Origin: Metridium senile
Lineage: Eukaryota; Cnidaria; Anthozoa; Actiniaria; Metridiidae
Length of the DNA stretch: 64,000 nt
Direction: 5' to 3'
Assembly: GCA_949775045.1 (NCBI GenBank)
Contig: OX459101.1
Span: 16,770,180 to 16,834,179, forward strand
The notes under the pieces are model-generated. The model made no database searches. It saw only the letters and a list, made by a program, of their open reading frames with translations, and was not told where the DNA came from. Made by a program: the position numbers and the translations under genes. Below, piece by piece: positions 11,501 through 22,750 of this stretch; the stretch's first letter is position 1; the number at the start of each line of letters is the position of its first letter.

Positions 11501-14500
11501 GCACGTTTGTTTGCCTGGCTGAAAATGTTCTGGGATCGAAAACGACTGAGGCTACTGTTACTGTGAATGGTATGAAACGACGACATTCATGTGTATAATT
11601 AAAACGAAGGTGATGAAGATGGTGATGATGATGATAATGATGATAATAATAATGATAAATATATATGAATAACGATAATGAATATGGCTGAAATTGTTCT
11701 GGGATCGAAAACCACTGAGGCTACTGTTACTGTGAATGGTATGAGGCGATAAAGATGAATTAAACAACATTCATATGTATAATGAAGGTGATGAAGATGA
11801 TGATGATTATTATTATGATGATAATAATGATGATAATGATAATGACATTAACAAATATAACACTGATTATAATAATTGGTATATCATGACTACAGCGATA
11901 ATGATCATTTTTGATAAGGATGCATTATGATAATAATAATGATAATGATAACGGTGATAAAAATCATTATTAGCAAGACAACGATGATGATGATATTATT
12001 TATGATGATGATGATGATAATAATAGTAATAAATATAACGATGATGGTAATGATCATTATCATGACGACAATGATAATAGTATTAATGGTAATGATATAA
12101 TGATAATGATGATAATAATAATAATGAATAATTATGAAAGCAATCATTGATGATAAAGATGACGATGACGATGACAATGATATAATGCAAGCATTATATC
12201 AAATTCATTTTTTTGGTTGTCTTAGTGTTTCCAAAGTTCCAGTCCTTTCAAGAAGGAGCACTCCTTATCAACAAGAGTGAAAACCTTATTCTCTCGTGCA
12301 ATGCAACAGGGTACCCAATACCTGATATCAAGTGGCAAAAAATCAACGGTACCTTACCAACTGGTCGCTATTTTTATGATTCTCAGTATCTTCTCATTTC
12401 CAATGTCCAGTACGAAGATAAAGGCGAATACGAATGCACTGCAAATAATTCAGTTGGAATCATTACAAGCCAAGTCTCCCTTACTGTACAAGGTTAGTAG
12501 GATTTATTACATCGCCACTTTTAATTTCGCATCGCATCACATCACACCGCAACGTATTGCATTATATCACACCGTATCACACCACATCCAATCGGATCAT
12601 TTCACATTGGATCACATCACATTGCATTGCATCGCACCAAAACATATCACATCACATCACATCGGATCACATTACGTAACACCACATCACATCACATTGC
12701 ATTGCATCGCATCAAAGCACATCACAACACATCATATCACATCCCATCACATCACATCACATCACATCGCATCATGTACATCATATCCCATCATATCGCA
12801 TCGCATCACATCACATCACATCACATCACATCACATCGTATCACATCACATCACATCACATCACATCACATCACATCACATCACATCACATCACATCACA
12901 TCACATCACATCACATCACATCACATCACATCACATCACATCACATCACATCACATCACATCACATCACATCACATCACATCACATCACATCACATCACA
13001 TCACATCACATCACATCACATCACATCACATCACATCACATCACATCACATCACATCACATCACATCACATCACATCACATCACATCACATCACATCACA
13101 TCACATCACATCACATCACATCACATCACATCACATCACATCACATCACATCACATCACATCACATCACATCACATCACATCATATCGCATCGCATCGCA
13201 TCACATCACATCACATCGTATCACATCACATCACATCACATCATATCGTATCGCATCACATCATATCCCATCACATCACATCACATCACATCGTATCACA
13301 TCACATCACATCATCTCTTATTGTGATCGCGATCGCATCGCATCACATCCAATCGGATCACATGACATTTTATCGCATCGCATGACATCGCATCAGATCG
13401 CATCACATTACATCGCATTATATCATATACCATGGCATCAATGTACATCCCATTGTTTTGTATTGCCTCAAAGCTCATCGCATCGCAATGCCAACAAGTT
13501 TCACTGAGATTTTCGATTAATATTGTGCCTATTCATGCGTTTTGCAGTTCCACCTGTAATTAGTAAGAGGCCAAACTCCACGGAATATGGTTTCAAGGGC
13601 AAAACAAAAATATTGGAATTTGGTGTCTTTTCCCTACCAGAAGCAAAGGTCACATGGGTATTGCCATCTCATGGCCAGGAAAGAGAACGATTTCGACAGG
13701 AAAATGGCAGCCTTGTCATAGATAACGTCCAGTACAAGGATTCTGGACTTTACCAGGCAGTTGCCAGGAATTCACTGGGGGAGGTCAGGGCTAGGATATT
13801 TCTTGTTGTACGAGATGCAGGTAATGTCTTACATTGCATCGAGGATTGCACAACCCCAATTTAAATGTATTGGCATATTCGAAGAACGGGCATTTTCCTG
13901 ATCAACTGACAAATAGTCTGGAATATATTTAATTTTTATCTTTCCTTCAATTACTGCAAGCGAACATTTTAAGTGATTTTATCGTAATGTTGTTTATTTT
14001 TAATCAATTACTATCAACTTTTTATAGTATCGGTATTAAAAAAAAATGAATTTGCTTTTAAAATGAACTTTTATGTTAATTATAAATAGTACATTGTGTA
14101 TGAGATATGATCGTCGCGGAGTAAAGCAATTAAAGTAATTGCAATTATAGAAGCCCGAAAAATATTCGGGACTTCAACGGGATTTGAACCCATGACCTTT
14201 GCAGAACCGGTGCAAAGTTCATGGGTTCAAATCCCGTTGAAGTACCGAATTTTTTTTCGGGCTTCTATAATTGCAATTATTTTAATTGCTTTACTCCGCG
14301 ACGATCATATACTCATACACAATTTAATATAACCGCGGATCAGATCAACATATATATCTATAAATAGTACGTAAGAATACACATATAACATGAAATATAA
14401 TATAACACCACGATATACACAACTGCAACCAGCACAGCGGTCAAATAAACACGCAAGCGCGAAAAAAAAAACAAGTAAAATGATCCTGCACAAATATCTG

Positions 14501-17500
14501 ACATTTATACGGGTTCTATAAAACAAATTATGGAGTAAACGACTTTTATTGCTTTTTTCTCCAAATCCAAAGAAAAATACAAAAGTGTAAATTAATGGTA
14601 GCTTCACAATAGGTGAGCGTAGTGTTTACAAGTGTTGGTATTGTGATGCTAATCTGCCAACCATTTTCACAATCGATTTTTTTTAATTTTCTTTGTACAA
14701 TGGATGGTTAGCAAAACCATAACAAAATACGTCATATACGTCCACTTATATAGGTTATGTACACGAAAATTAATCTCACATATTCAAGGAATTTATTATA
14801 AATTGACTTCAAACACTTTAGTCCAAAAATCTTTATGTTTACAATGGCAAATTTACCGCTGTGAAAATTTTGCAACGCATGCGTAGTCGTTTGACTGATG
14901 TGATATTGCAACCCCAAAATATCTTAAGGTGTTAAATGAACACGACCTTCCTCTGCTCTTGAAAACTCATACGGTAATCCGAAGTTTAATGTGACTAATA
15001 TACTAAAATCATTTTGAAATACGTTTTATGTTATTTTAGTACCTGCCGTTGTAAGGTCGTTGCACATGAAACCCGATGTGTCCATCTTTGAAGGAGAGAA
15101 CGTATCCCAGACGTGCTTTGCGATCGGTGTTCCAAGACCACATATGACTTGGAAAGGCGTTAATGAAACGTTTGTATCCGCAAGGAACTTTCAGCTCACA
15201 TTAACCATAGAAAATGTGACAACTAATGACACTGGACAGTATTCTTGCATCGCATCCAATCAATTTGGCTCTGATCAAAGGCATTTTGAATTGAAGGTCA
15301 TTAAAAGTAAGTTCAATGATATCGACATTAACATCTCCAAATAGGTGAGCGTGGTGTTGGTATTAGAGATTAATATTCTCATAATAGCAAGATTTCTGAC
15401 GCATTTGACGGAGTTTTTACGCACCAAGTATTCATTTGCATAACAACGATCTCATTGTCTTTGAGCAAACAACTTCTTTAATTAACTAACACTAAAACAC
15501 ATTTATTTGCAATTTTTTTAATACACAAGATAACGTATTTATTAAAAAAGTGCTGGGACTGACTTATAATAATAATAATAATGATAATCATATAAACATC
15601 CGTTCATTACAACTACATATTTTTCTCCATTTTATCGAAGAGTCCCTGCATTCTTTGCAAAGTTGTAAGTGCCGTTTGACACATCATGTTGTGGCTTTCT
15701 AGAGTCGGGGAGAGGTTCGGCGCTGTCGTCACCACTGTTTTCATCACTTTCTTCTGTTTTGTTTCCGCTTTTTTCCGCCTTTTGTCATCTAGCGCTTTGG
15801 CTCTCCTTTCTTTTGGCGTTCGCTTCACTGCGTATTTCATGTCAGAGTCACTCTCTTCACTTTCTGATATAGTGAGACTTTGTTTTTTTCTCTTCTGTAG
15901 ATGTTTTGAATTTAAAAAACATAACCGCTGTAACTCGCAGATTTATCCTCGGGTTCCTGGTTGTCATTTACATTCCGGATGCACTTTTGCATCAGATTGA
16001 TGATGGTACCTTTTTTCGACCTTTCATAGTACTGCTTCACAGGAGAGGATACTTCATCCGATAAGGAAATTAGTCTCTTTACCTCATGTGGCACTGCCTC
16101 CATCCACGGTTGGAAATTAGCGCTCTGTTTTGGGCAAGACTATTGTCCCTAGTCCCCTATTTTAATAGTTTACTCGGCCAGCGGGATTTTTTGAATTCTG
16201 ACCGGGTGTCCTTTGTGCTTCATGGACGATTACGGGAGACTGGTGCCTAGAATGTTTATATACGCCAAATAATTATTTTCGCCGGTTTTCAAGGTTTATT
16301 ACTCGTGCCCAGGCCTATGGCCGGCACGAGTCTTAAAATGCAACGCGTATTTTTATTTTTATTTTTTTATTTATTTTTTTATTTTTGTGGTTCCATGTCA
16401 GAAGTTGTACTTCGGAAAGCCCGAAGGCACTTTCGGAAATCCCGAAGATGTCACGAATTACTTTGATTGGTAGACCGAAATACAATCAGCCAATCAGATT
16501 GGATCATGACTGCATCAAAGCGAAAGCGACCAAAGCCGACCAAAGCCATGCTCCACGCCATGCAAGTCTAATGCAATTCTGTCCGCCATTACACAGTTTT
16601 TGCAAACATGGATAATTTGGACCAAATACTAACACTTTTTATTCGTTTGGGTGTTAGGAATAAGGGTAAGTTTTGTTTGAACAATTATATAATTACTCTT
16701 CGCGGCAGATCATTTGAATCGGCGGCTCCAACGCAACGCTTTGGAACGCTTTGCCAATGTCATTACCGTAGTTACTAAAAGGCGCAAATTATGACCTGCA
16801 ATGATCTACAATGACCTACAAAAGGTACAATAAGCTACTATAAGTTGTTAGTTACTATGATCCAGAGACACTTCCATCCAGACAAGCATGAAAACGATGT
16901 AAAAACTGCCAATTAACTGCCATTAATTTTACTCACCAAAGAAGGCCGAACGTATTTTCTTTGAGGCGTTCTCCCTCGTAACCATAATTTAATAATAAGC
17001 TGGAATTATTTGTTATAGTAACTACGAATACGAGATTCTGCTGAAAGTAATAAAATTTAATGGAAAAAAGCGTATATTCCGAAGTTCGTGATTTGTGACA
17101 TGTTGTTGTTTTGATCGTATTAAAGGCAGAGGAAACCCGCCATCTGAACAAATCACGAACGTGGTAGTAGACGTTTTTTTTTTCCATTAAATTTTATCAC
17201 TTTCAGCACAATCTCGGTTTTTTTTAACAATAACAAATAATTCGAAAACTTTTCTTTTTATAGATGTTTTTTAACTAGCATGGAATTTTACATATAATTA
17301 TTTTTCTGTATTATTAGAACTGTTTATTATAAATTTATAAATTGTATATATGTGTATCAATTTTATAGTTATTTGTTCTTTTAATTATTGTTAAGCTTGC
17401 TCAATTCGTCTGTATTAATTATTATTATTATTATATTTTTTTTTAGATATTGACACCCCTTCTGGTTGTGAGGGAACAGCAACGGCTGTGAAAAACGATC

Positions 17501-20500
17501 AGACCAGCATAGTAAATATGGTCAAAATCCCTTCTAGTGTTCATGAAGGAACAGCAACGGCTGTGAAATACGAATCATACTTATCACAGTATTATGAGCA
17601 AAAAGATTATGATCAAAAGCCTACAAATACAACTTATCAGAATTGAAAACAACATGTCATGTGTTTAAATTCTACTTGACTTAACAAAGGAAACAGTGTT
17701 CTTGCTCATACCAGATATCCTATGGCAAGCATAATGATCTTTGGTATTGTTTCTATTCTAATGATTGTTATGTTGTACTATGCACAGAAACATTATTTAA
17801 ATATTACACAAAACATTGACAAGAATAAAGAGTTTATTATGAAATATCAAATGACTTGTTTTTTCCATTGCAGTTTATATCCGATATCTTATGCCCACAT
17901 AATTAAAATCTATAAGATTTATCAGATTTGTGTGTTCACCTTATTCAATATTAGTTACCTGAAATTGTCAGTCTATTTGACATGTTGCATTTGTTTTGCT
18001 ATTTGTTATAATAGGGGCAATATTGAATGGGGAGGTGGGTTACGTTATTTTCAGAAGCTATATACAGGGGTAGCCTCGGGCATCTCTGTGATCCAATTTG
18101 GATTCAGGTTTCCTGTGCTGCTACTAGAGAGGGACTAAGCACTGGTTAAGCAAGACAAATGTGCCTCTCCCCCTCCCCTGCTCGGTTTTTCTCTTTACCA
18201 CAGGAAGCCCAATGAAGAGAGACATAAGAGATGCCTGCATAGGAGGCTAATAGGGAGGGTTGTTACAAATTTTATGCTGTTTTATAGCCTTATAGGATTA
18301 TTTTAAAAACTGGACGAAAATTATAGGGGGGGGGGGGGGGGGGGGGTATGATCGTTTTGCCAACCAGGAAGGGTAATATTTGGAAAAGACAACCAGTGAT
18401 TTTGCCGACCCCCTGAACGTAACTATAATATGCATTTAATACTATTAAACCATACTGTATTGTCAGTCGGGCATTACAAGCACTCCTGAGTTACTCAATC
18501 ACACCAAGGCACGAGTGAACGCTTCCTCAAAGCGTCTAGTTTTGTGTATATAATACTGCTATATTTTGCTTTTTTTCACCAAAAACACTTTGACTGAACA
18601 TCAGAGCCGATTCTAATGGCCAACAGGGTTTTTTAGATCGTTTCCCCCTCAAATTTGGAAAGTATTTACGGATGAAATAGCTATGTTTTGTCAAAGGGAA
18701 ACCATAGAACCACAATAGAGGCATTATAGGTATACAAGATAAGTCAAAACTAGTCAATTTATCGCTTTTTATGAGTGAACATTTGTCACAAAGTTTGCCA
18801 TGATCAAGATCGGACCTGATAACTTCTTTGATGGGGAGCAAGAAGAGAAGAGCTGCTCGAAGGTCGCTGGCGACTTCACAGAAGCAAATATTTCCGATTG
18901 GAGATCTAGCTCGAAAAACAGCAAATCTTCGTCAATAATTTATATCTAAGTCCAAAGAACATTCAGCGCTGAGGAAAAGAGAGGTTAGGATAAAAAGAAA
19001 GGTACTTAATATAGGCAAATTTAATGCAAAACACAAGCCTAATTCGTACAAACTTAGTGAAGTATTCCACTACACTGTTGTCATGGTACTGTTATTCAAT
19101 TTCAAAATGTTATATAAAATAATATTTTTGTAATTATTATTATGTAGAAAGGCTTCTTTATCGAGATCATTTGTCTTTGCAGTAAAGTATAAACTGGAAT
19201 TAGTTCGTGTCTGTGGCGGTACCGTATCGAGCCGTAATTTGACTTTATCACTGATTCCGAAACCGACTGAAGCCTCCCTATGTCTTTGAAATATCACTCA
19301 GAGTATGTGTATTGTTAGTTAGTCTGAAAAGTTCGTGTTTTTCCCTCTTCAATGCAGATATTATTGATTGAAGGACAACCTCCTCACTAGGGGCGGCCAT
19401 CTTGTTTTTAATAAACTTAGTCCCAGGCCCTGCGCGGCATTTTGAAAGTTTGCCCAAAATAGAGCGAAAATTTCCAACCGTGATCCCCTTCGTACAATTT
19501 TTACAAAATAAAATCACTCTAAATTATGCTCAATACTAGCCTTGCAATTGATTGTAAACATTGATTTCATAATTCTCATTCCGTGTTCACTGTTATTATA
19601 CAGTTAAACATTGAAATTTCAACTGCTGAAAACAAATGAATAATAATATTTAATCACGTGTCACTTGTTGTAGTGTTAATCTCTTCTTCACTGGGACAAC
19701 GTTATTGGCATTAATTGTATCAGTTGCTGTAGAAAAGGAGAGAGATAAAACCTGTGGTATGCATGGTTATTGTTTCTCGATATGAGCGTTTCTTGCTTGA
19801 CTGCGGGCTGTACAAATTCTAAAAGATATATCACATGTTATCAAGGTTTCGACTAGCACTGTGCAATGAACAATTTGAAAGTAATATTTCCAAGTTGCTG
19901 AAGAATTGCACAGGGTAACAGAAGCTGTCTCCCATTGTTTTTGCTACGCACAACATTGTACAAATTAGAGTTCGGTTCTACTTTTCGGAACTTAGTAACT
20001 TGCAACGCCACATTTCATTGCGAGACAAGTGCTGAGAGAAATGCACAGTATAACGTCGACCTTGTTCCCAGGTCCTTTTTCTGTCCCATCTATAATCGCA
20101 AAGAAAATCATTGGTAGCGAGATTACAGAAGTCTACAATAAATCAGTCGATCAAGCTAGAGTGCAAGAGAGTTGAAAATTGGAAAATAACCTCGAATTGT
20201 AAGTTGGTAGATTTAGAAGATTTAAAAACATATTGTCTTGGTCTTTTCTAGGATGGGTGAATGTGAATTTGAATAATTATCATCGCCATTGGGGAAGGCA
20301 ATACAGATATAAATCATTCAGCCGTTCAACTGGCCAAGTGACATCATACAACTATCCAAACGCATATCCCTCGAGCAGGCAGGACACTTGGAAATTGACT
20401 TCTAACACTAGAATCAAACTCGAATTTCTTAAATTCGAAACCGAAAGGTGCTGCGATAAAGTGAAAGTCTACGACGGTGGCTCAACCTCGTCTAAATCGC

Positions 20501-20628
20501 TCGGTGAATTCAGCGGAGAGAGCCTTCCACCGACGATCATCAGTTCAGCGACAGACCTTTACATCACCTTTTATACAGATGGTTCTAAAGGAAGATCTGG
20601 ATTTCTAGCTATTTACTCATGTAAGTAA
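5109..20628 (+). CDS. Gene B: type II membrane protein, collagen - 5 Ig - CUB
   Basis: Eleven exons join in frame: 5109-5504, 6137-6202, 7740-7794, 7951-8016, 10147-10338, 10686-10850, 11306-11569, 12226-12492, 13548-13820, 15040-15306 and 20252-20628, giving about 795 residues. Order: cytoplasmic tail, membrane anchor (about residues 14-37), glycosylated stalk, a cysteine-flanked collagen segment of five Gly-X-Y triplets, Ig1 (two exons), Ig2, Ig3, Ig4 (no disulfide cysteines), Ig5 and CUB. It is the most divergent complete member. The stalk is much shorter than in D and is split by an intron that D lacks. The stop used assumes the CUB exon is last; a GTAAGT just before it (20620-20625) could be a donor instead. 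Probable role: cell-surface recognition (inference). Confidence 0.82.
5811..5966. mobile_element. Hairpin MITE in gene B intron 1
   Basis: Left arm GCAACCTCAGCCTCGATAGC and an imperfect inverted right arm ending near 5966 flank a short centre. Related sequence (CACGCTATCGAGGCTAAGG) occurs near 11012-11040 and a weaker copy near 19800-19855. Confidence 0.65.
6137..6202 (+). CDS. Gene B exon 2: stalk end with conserved Cys
   Basis: Twenty-two codons, phase 0 to 0, between TTTTACAG and GTAAGT. It reads ...LHADLVSCADRLKVIIH and aligns with [16 protein letters not shown], which in D and E is fused to the end of exon 1. The single cysteine may form an inter-chain disulfide near the collagen segment (inference). 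Confidence 0.8.
6292..6620. mobile_element. TIR element, about 330 bp
   Basis: Ends CAAGGGAGCACGGTAGACTG (left) and its inverted partner at 6585-6620 share about 36 bp with three mismatches. The GC-rich interior (AAATGCGGGCGC ... GCGCCCGCATTT) is itself palindromic. Confidence 0.75.
7047..7503. mobile_element. TIR element, about 460 bp
   Basis: GTGACAATGTGCGTAAGAAC at 7047 recurs in inverted form, with one mismatch, ending at 7503; the arms are about 28 bp. No coding capacity was recognised. Confidence 0.7.
7740..7794 (+). CDS. Gene B exon 3: pre-collagen linker
   Basis: Acceptor TTTTTACAG and donor GTAAAG bound 55 bases, phase 0 to 1, ending GECKILK plus one base. This matches VGDCKLFQ in D and E. 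The cysteine directly precedes the collagen repeat. Confidence 0.75.
7826..7878. repeat. GGAC tetranucleotide microsatellite
   Basis: GGACGGACGGACGGAC runs with ACAGACAG variants, inside a 156-base intron between the two collagen-region exons. Confidence 0.85.
7951..8016 (+). CDS. Gene B exon 4: collagen segment
   Basis: Sixty-six bases, phase 1 to 1, reading GQKGDKGLVGQKGERCCAG: five Gly-X-Y triplets rich in K, E and D, followed by two cysteines. The length is far below that of a fibrillar collagen and suits a short trimerisation or stalk element. The D and E counterparts have four triplets. Confidence 0.8.
9050..9650 (+). mobile_element. 5'-truncated CR1/jockey-like LINE, 3' end
   Basis: The reading frame contains SVLEYACQVFHRSLPDYL, then QIEAIQRRAMRTIYPELNYS and ARRDILSNDLFEMI, which is the typical C-terminal tail after the reverse transcriptase of CR1-like LINEs. 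It is interrupted before and after. The 3' end is a TCTA microsatellite, common for this group. It lies in the intron upstream of Ig1 of gene B. Confidence 0.8.
10147..10850 (+). CDS. Gene B Ig1, split over two exons
   Basis: Exons 10147-10338 and 10686-10850 together encode one Ig domain: strand B AVLLCNATANP, strand C ITWYRDE and strand F TGTFTCKATNFMG. The intron falls between strands C' and D, in the same place in D and E. An extra cysteine (SFCPSEMPQP) opens the second half in all paralogs and might form an extra disulfide. Confidence 0.85.
11306..11569 (+). CDS. Gene B Ig2
   Basis: Eighty-eight codons, phase 1 to 1. [20 protein letters not shown] and [18 protein letters not shown] show both cysteines and the tryptophan. 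This is the best conserved domain of the family across B to E. Confidence 0.9.
11513..11800 (+). repeat. Partial tandem duplication of the Ig2 exon end
   Basis: The last about 55 bases of the Ig2 exon, its donor and the start of the intron recur at about 11685-11800. The second copy has no acceptor and is noncoding. It reads AAAACCACTGAGG like C and E, whereas the B exon reads AAAACGACTGAGG. Confidence 0.85.
11605..12185. repeat. GAT/AAT-rich microsatellite tract
   Basis: Degenerate GATGAT, AATAAT and ATGATAATG units fill most of the intron between Ig2 and Ig3, interrupted by the partial exon copy. Confidence 0.85.
12226..12492 (+). CDS. Gene B Ig3
   Basis: Eighty-nine codons, phase 1 to 1: LILSCNATGYPIPDIKWQK and KGEYECTANNSVG. 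It aligns with the LPCNATGYP domain of C, D and E and carries N-glycosylation sites in strand B and the F-G turn. Confidence 0.88.
12527..13440. repeat. CATCA pentamer satellite, about 0.9 kb
   Basis: Perfect TCACA/CATCA repeats run from about 12842 to 13180, flanked by degenerate units on both sides. It lies in the intron between Ig3 and Ig4 of gene B. The long His-Ile-Thr-Ser reading frames across it are products of the repeat, not genes. Confidence 0.95.
13548..13820 (+). CDS. Gene B Ig4 (no disulfide cysteines)
   Basis: Ninety-one codons. KILEFGVFSLPEAKVTWVLP and DSGLYQAVARNSLGEV keep the Ig hydrophobic pattern and the tryptophan, but the B-strand and F-strand cysteines are Phe and Gln. 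The [15 protein letters not shown] core matches A and D almost exactly. Confidence 0.85.
14093..14323. mobile_element. Near-perfect 231-bp palindrome carrying a tRNA T-arm-like sequence
   Basis: The arms start ATTGTGTATGAG and fold around 14208. Each arm contains GGGTTCAAATCCCGTTGAAGT, which is a tRNA T-arm/B-box consensus (GGTTCAAATCC) in opposite orientations. No complete tRNA cloverleaf was found. It is probably a foldback element derived from a tRNA-like SINE. Confidence 0.8.
15040..15306 (+). CDS. Gene B Ig5
   Basis: Eighty-nine codons: VSQTCFAIGVPRPHMTWKG and GQYSCIASNQFGS hold both cysteines and the tryptophan. The donor is GTAAGT. It aligns with the Ig5 exons of A and D. Confidence 0.85.
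15613..16150 (-). CDS. Unrecognised basic, possibly two-exon open reading frame (transposon-related?)
   Basis: On the minus strand, a frame from about 16130 to 15912 includes PWMEAVPHEVKRLISLSDEV. A second frame, 15898 to 15613, starts after a CTACAG acceptor-like site with KRKKQSLTISESEESDSD and ends in a Lys/Arg-rich helix and LQRMQGLFDKMEKNM. The acidic patch, basic stretch and C-terminal helix resemble DNA-binding accessory proteins of some DNA transposons, but I recognise no family. It lies antisense in the last intron of gene B. The join between the parts is not proven. Confidence 0.3.
16608..17646 (+). CDS. Small two-exon gene, unknown function
   Basis: Exon 16608-16665 starts with ATG (MDNLDQILTLFIRLGVRNK) and ends at GTAAGT. 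Exon 17447-17646 follows a TTTTTTTTAG acceptor in the matching phase and ends with TGA, giving about 86 residues. The second exon holds an internal duplication, PSGCEGTATAVK and PSSVHEGTATAVK, then a Tyr/Gln-rich tail. No signal peptide or known domain was seen. It sits in the last intron of gene B and could be part of a transposon together with the antisense frame just upstream. Confidence 0.35.
16998..17245. mobile_element. Hairpin MITE, about 245 bp
   Basis: GGAATTATTTGTTATAG ... CTGAAAGTAATAAAATTTAATGG on the left pairs with CCATTAAATTTTATCACTTTCAGC ... ATAACAAATAATTC on the right; an inner GTTCGTGATTTGT/ACAAATCACGAAC pair closes the centre. It lies in the intron of the small two-exon gene. 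Confidence 0.75.
18326..18346 (+). repeat. Poly-G tract, 21 bases
   Basis: Twenty-one consecutive G in the last intron of gene B. A second run of 18 G is at 47850-47867. Confidence 0.95.
20252..20628 (+). CDS. Gene B terminal exon: CUB domain
   Basis: The acceptor TTTTCTAG is followed by about 125 codons. QVTSYNYPNAYPSSRQDTWKL, DKVKVYDGGSTSSKSLGEFSG, LYITFYTDGSKGRSGF and LAIYS are the classic CUB blocks. The first CUB cysteine is missing; only the pair in ERCCDKV and one near the end remain. The exon either stops at 20626 or is spliced at GTAAGT (20620) to an unseen short exon. Confidence 0.85.
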
Positions 20629-20704
20629 TATTTAAGAAATAGAAAACTTGAAATGCGAAGAGGAGTGCTTTTGAACACTTCTCGAGTATTCTAACAATCC
20701 CCAA

Positions 20705-20830
20705 GTTTATTTATTTATTTATTTATTAAACTTCGTCCGAGGACAGGCGCCCACAACAGCATAACCAATTACATAACCAATTACTGTGCTTTATAACTGC
20801 ATACAACACAGAAAGCAAGTTTTCTATTTC
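20705..20830 (-). mobile_element. LINE 3' tail remnant (minus strand)
   Basis: On the minus strand the sequence reads GCTGTTGTGGGCGCCTGTCCTCGG, then AAGTTTAATAAATAAATAAA: a CR1-like 3' untranslated end with a short tandem tail. No coding part remains. Confidence 0.5.
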
Positions 20831-21062
20831 TTTCATAAAAAAAAAAATGATATATTTGATCAACAAGCAAATGCGCTATCATAAAGCACGCTCGTCAGCC
20901 AATCAGAATACGCGATTTCAAACACCACCATGTGTCAATCTATATCAGTAGCCTTCTAAGAATCCCAAACGAAACATTCAGATGTACAATGTGATAGACA
21001 ACCAGACAGCAAGGCAAGAAACCATACCCTATCCACTAATTAAACACATTAGCAAATATATA

Positions 21063-21193
21063 GAGGACATTACATGAGCGCGCGGAGATACGAATGTTAT
21101 CTTCGAGTGTTGAATAGATCTCTCACGAGTGAGCGCAGCGAATTCAACAAGAGAAGATAAAATTTGTATCTCAAAGCGACCATGTAATGTTCT
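21063..21193. mobile_element. Hairpin element
   Basis: Arms of GAGGACATTACATG and GAGATACGAATGTTATCTTC pair with inverted copies ending CATGTAATGTTCT. Confidence 0.55.
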
Positions 21194-21802
21194 GTTTATT
21201 ATATAAACTCATGACAAATGAAATAGCAATAGTTTTATCAATATATGCATCAAAAAATATTAAAAATATTAACAAATAGATGGTAACGTGTTATTTCACA
21301 TGATATCACTTTTTCGCGCGGGAGATCACCTGATATTTCACTGAAGTTTATATAATAAAACGAGATCTCCCACCCTTCTCTCCTTCCCAAAACGTGATTG
21401 ATGTAGTATAGGTCATAATTGTATTTCTTTTTCAGCGATCATCTGATAACAAAGAACCGTAGAATGGCCAAAAGAAAGATGCTCAACACTACATTGATTC
21501 AACTTATTGAGTTCATTATTTTTGCTTCCTGAAATCTAAGAATCCTTAGATTTAGAATTTTACAATAGTAGACCAGTTTCATGTTATCTTTTACCCTTTA
21601 TTAAATGATAAATAGCAAACTTGCACAAGGATAGCCTCAATTCAGATAAAATTCAAATTTGTTTTCTATTGTGAAACGATAACATTTTTTCGTGATTTGC
21701 TTGGAATTTGTGAATACTTTAACAGCAATTTAAGGTTTAGCCTGTGCAAACGTGTTTTTTGTCAAATAGTACAGCGGCACTTTACAATATGAAACTTAAG
21801 TA

Positions 21803-21950
21803 TACACCTTATTCCAAAATGGCTGACTGGCCCTGGATGTCTCGTACTCATGAAATTATTATTTTCTTTTAAAAATTCACTCAAGCTAGACATCAAGTGA
21901 GGCATCAAGGGCCAATGGAACAAAAGGTGGCCATTTTGGAATAAGGTGTA
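21803..21950. mobile_element. MITE, 148 bp, TIR TACACCTTATTCCAAAATGG
   Basis: The first and last about 21 bases are perfect inverted repeats, flanked by TA-containing sequence. The interior is unique. Confidence 0.8.
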
Positions 21951-22750
21951 TTACACTGTTTAAGTAAGCCAATGCAGAATCGAGTCGCGGGCTGGGTCGA
22001 GTTAAGTTCCGCAAAGGCGCCACTCCATTTCGCAACTGATGCCACAATATCAAACGACTTTGCAGGACGAGGGTCGGCCCAGGATATATTTTTTAGCGTT
22101 GAAAATTGGTGTAGTTTTTAATGTTTTTTTTAGGATTATAAAACGCTTTCGTTTTCTTGATATAACAATAATAATTTACGAATTTTGATATCACTTTTTT
22201 AATAAACAAAATATATTGAAATTATTTAGTACTATTAATAATTTAATAATAAATGACTTTTTATTCATTTTTTTTTACTGCTTGCTTTGTATCATTAATA
22301 CTTTTGATGTTGTAAAGATGTCCCTGTGGTAAAATACTTTTATAAGATAGCCAGACGAAGGATCCTTAAGAAAATCCATTACTCAATACACCTTGAACAT
22401 AAACTAATTATCATAATCATAATACTTTAATAGTATAAAATACCCTAATCTATTTTCGCTCATTCAAAATTAAAGTGCACCTGACGCCTTTCATGATATT
22501 TTGCGAATCTGTTGCACATGAGGGGTATAATAAGTGTACTTAATTTTTCTTGATGTCGACCTCTCCTTTCTGAGATATAAACATTTGATATCTGAAAATG
22601 CAAATGAAGTGACGTTATCTATCTTTTACAACTACAGATTCTAGTTATGTTATGCATTGAGTGTTTATGTTGTTTTTAACTTGTTTATATCAACAAGATA
22701 ATATTTACATAATACATACATACATCACATATATTTTTTATTCTCTTCCT

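Noticed and set aside
12277..13385. Reading frames of 349 and 252 codons made of His-Ile-Thr-Ser-His repeats
   Set aside because: They are translations of the CATCA pentamer satellite; a five-base repeat is open in several frames by chance. The Ig3 exon at 12226-12492 uses another frame.
14161..14260. Possible tRNA gene
   Set aside because: A T-arm consensus is present but no D-arm, anticodon arm or acceptor stem could be built; the sequence is a palindrome of the T-arm.
17722..18138. 138-codon hydrophobic reading frame
   Set aside because: AT-rich, no recognisable domain, and it begins downstream of the TGA of the small two-exon gene. Composition alone explains the hydrophobic residues.
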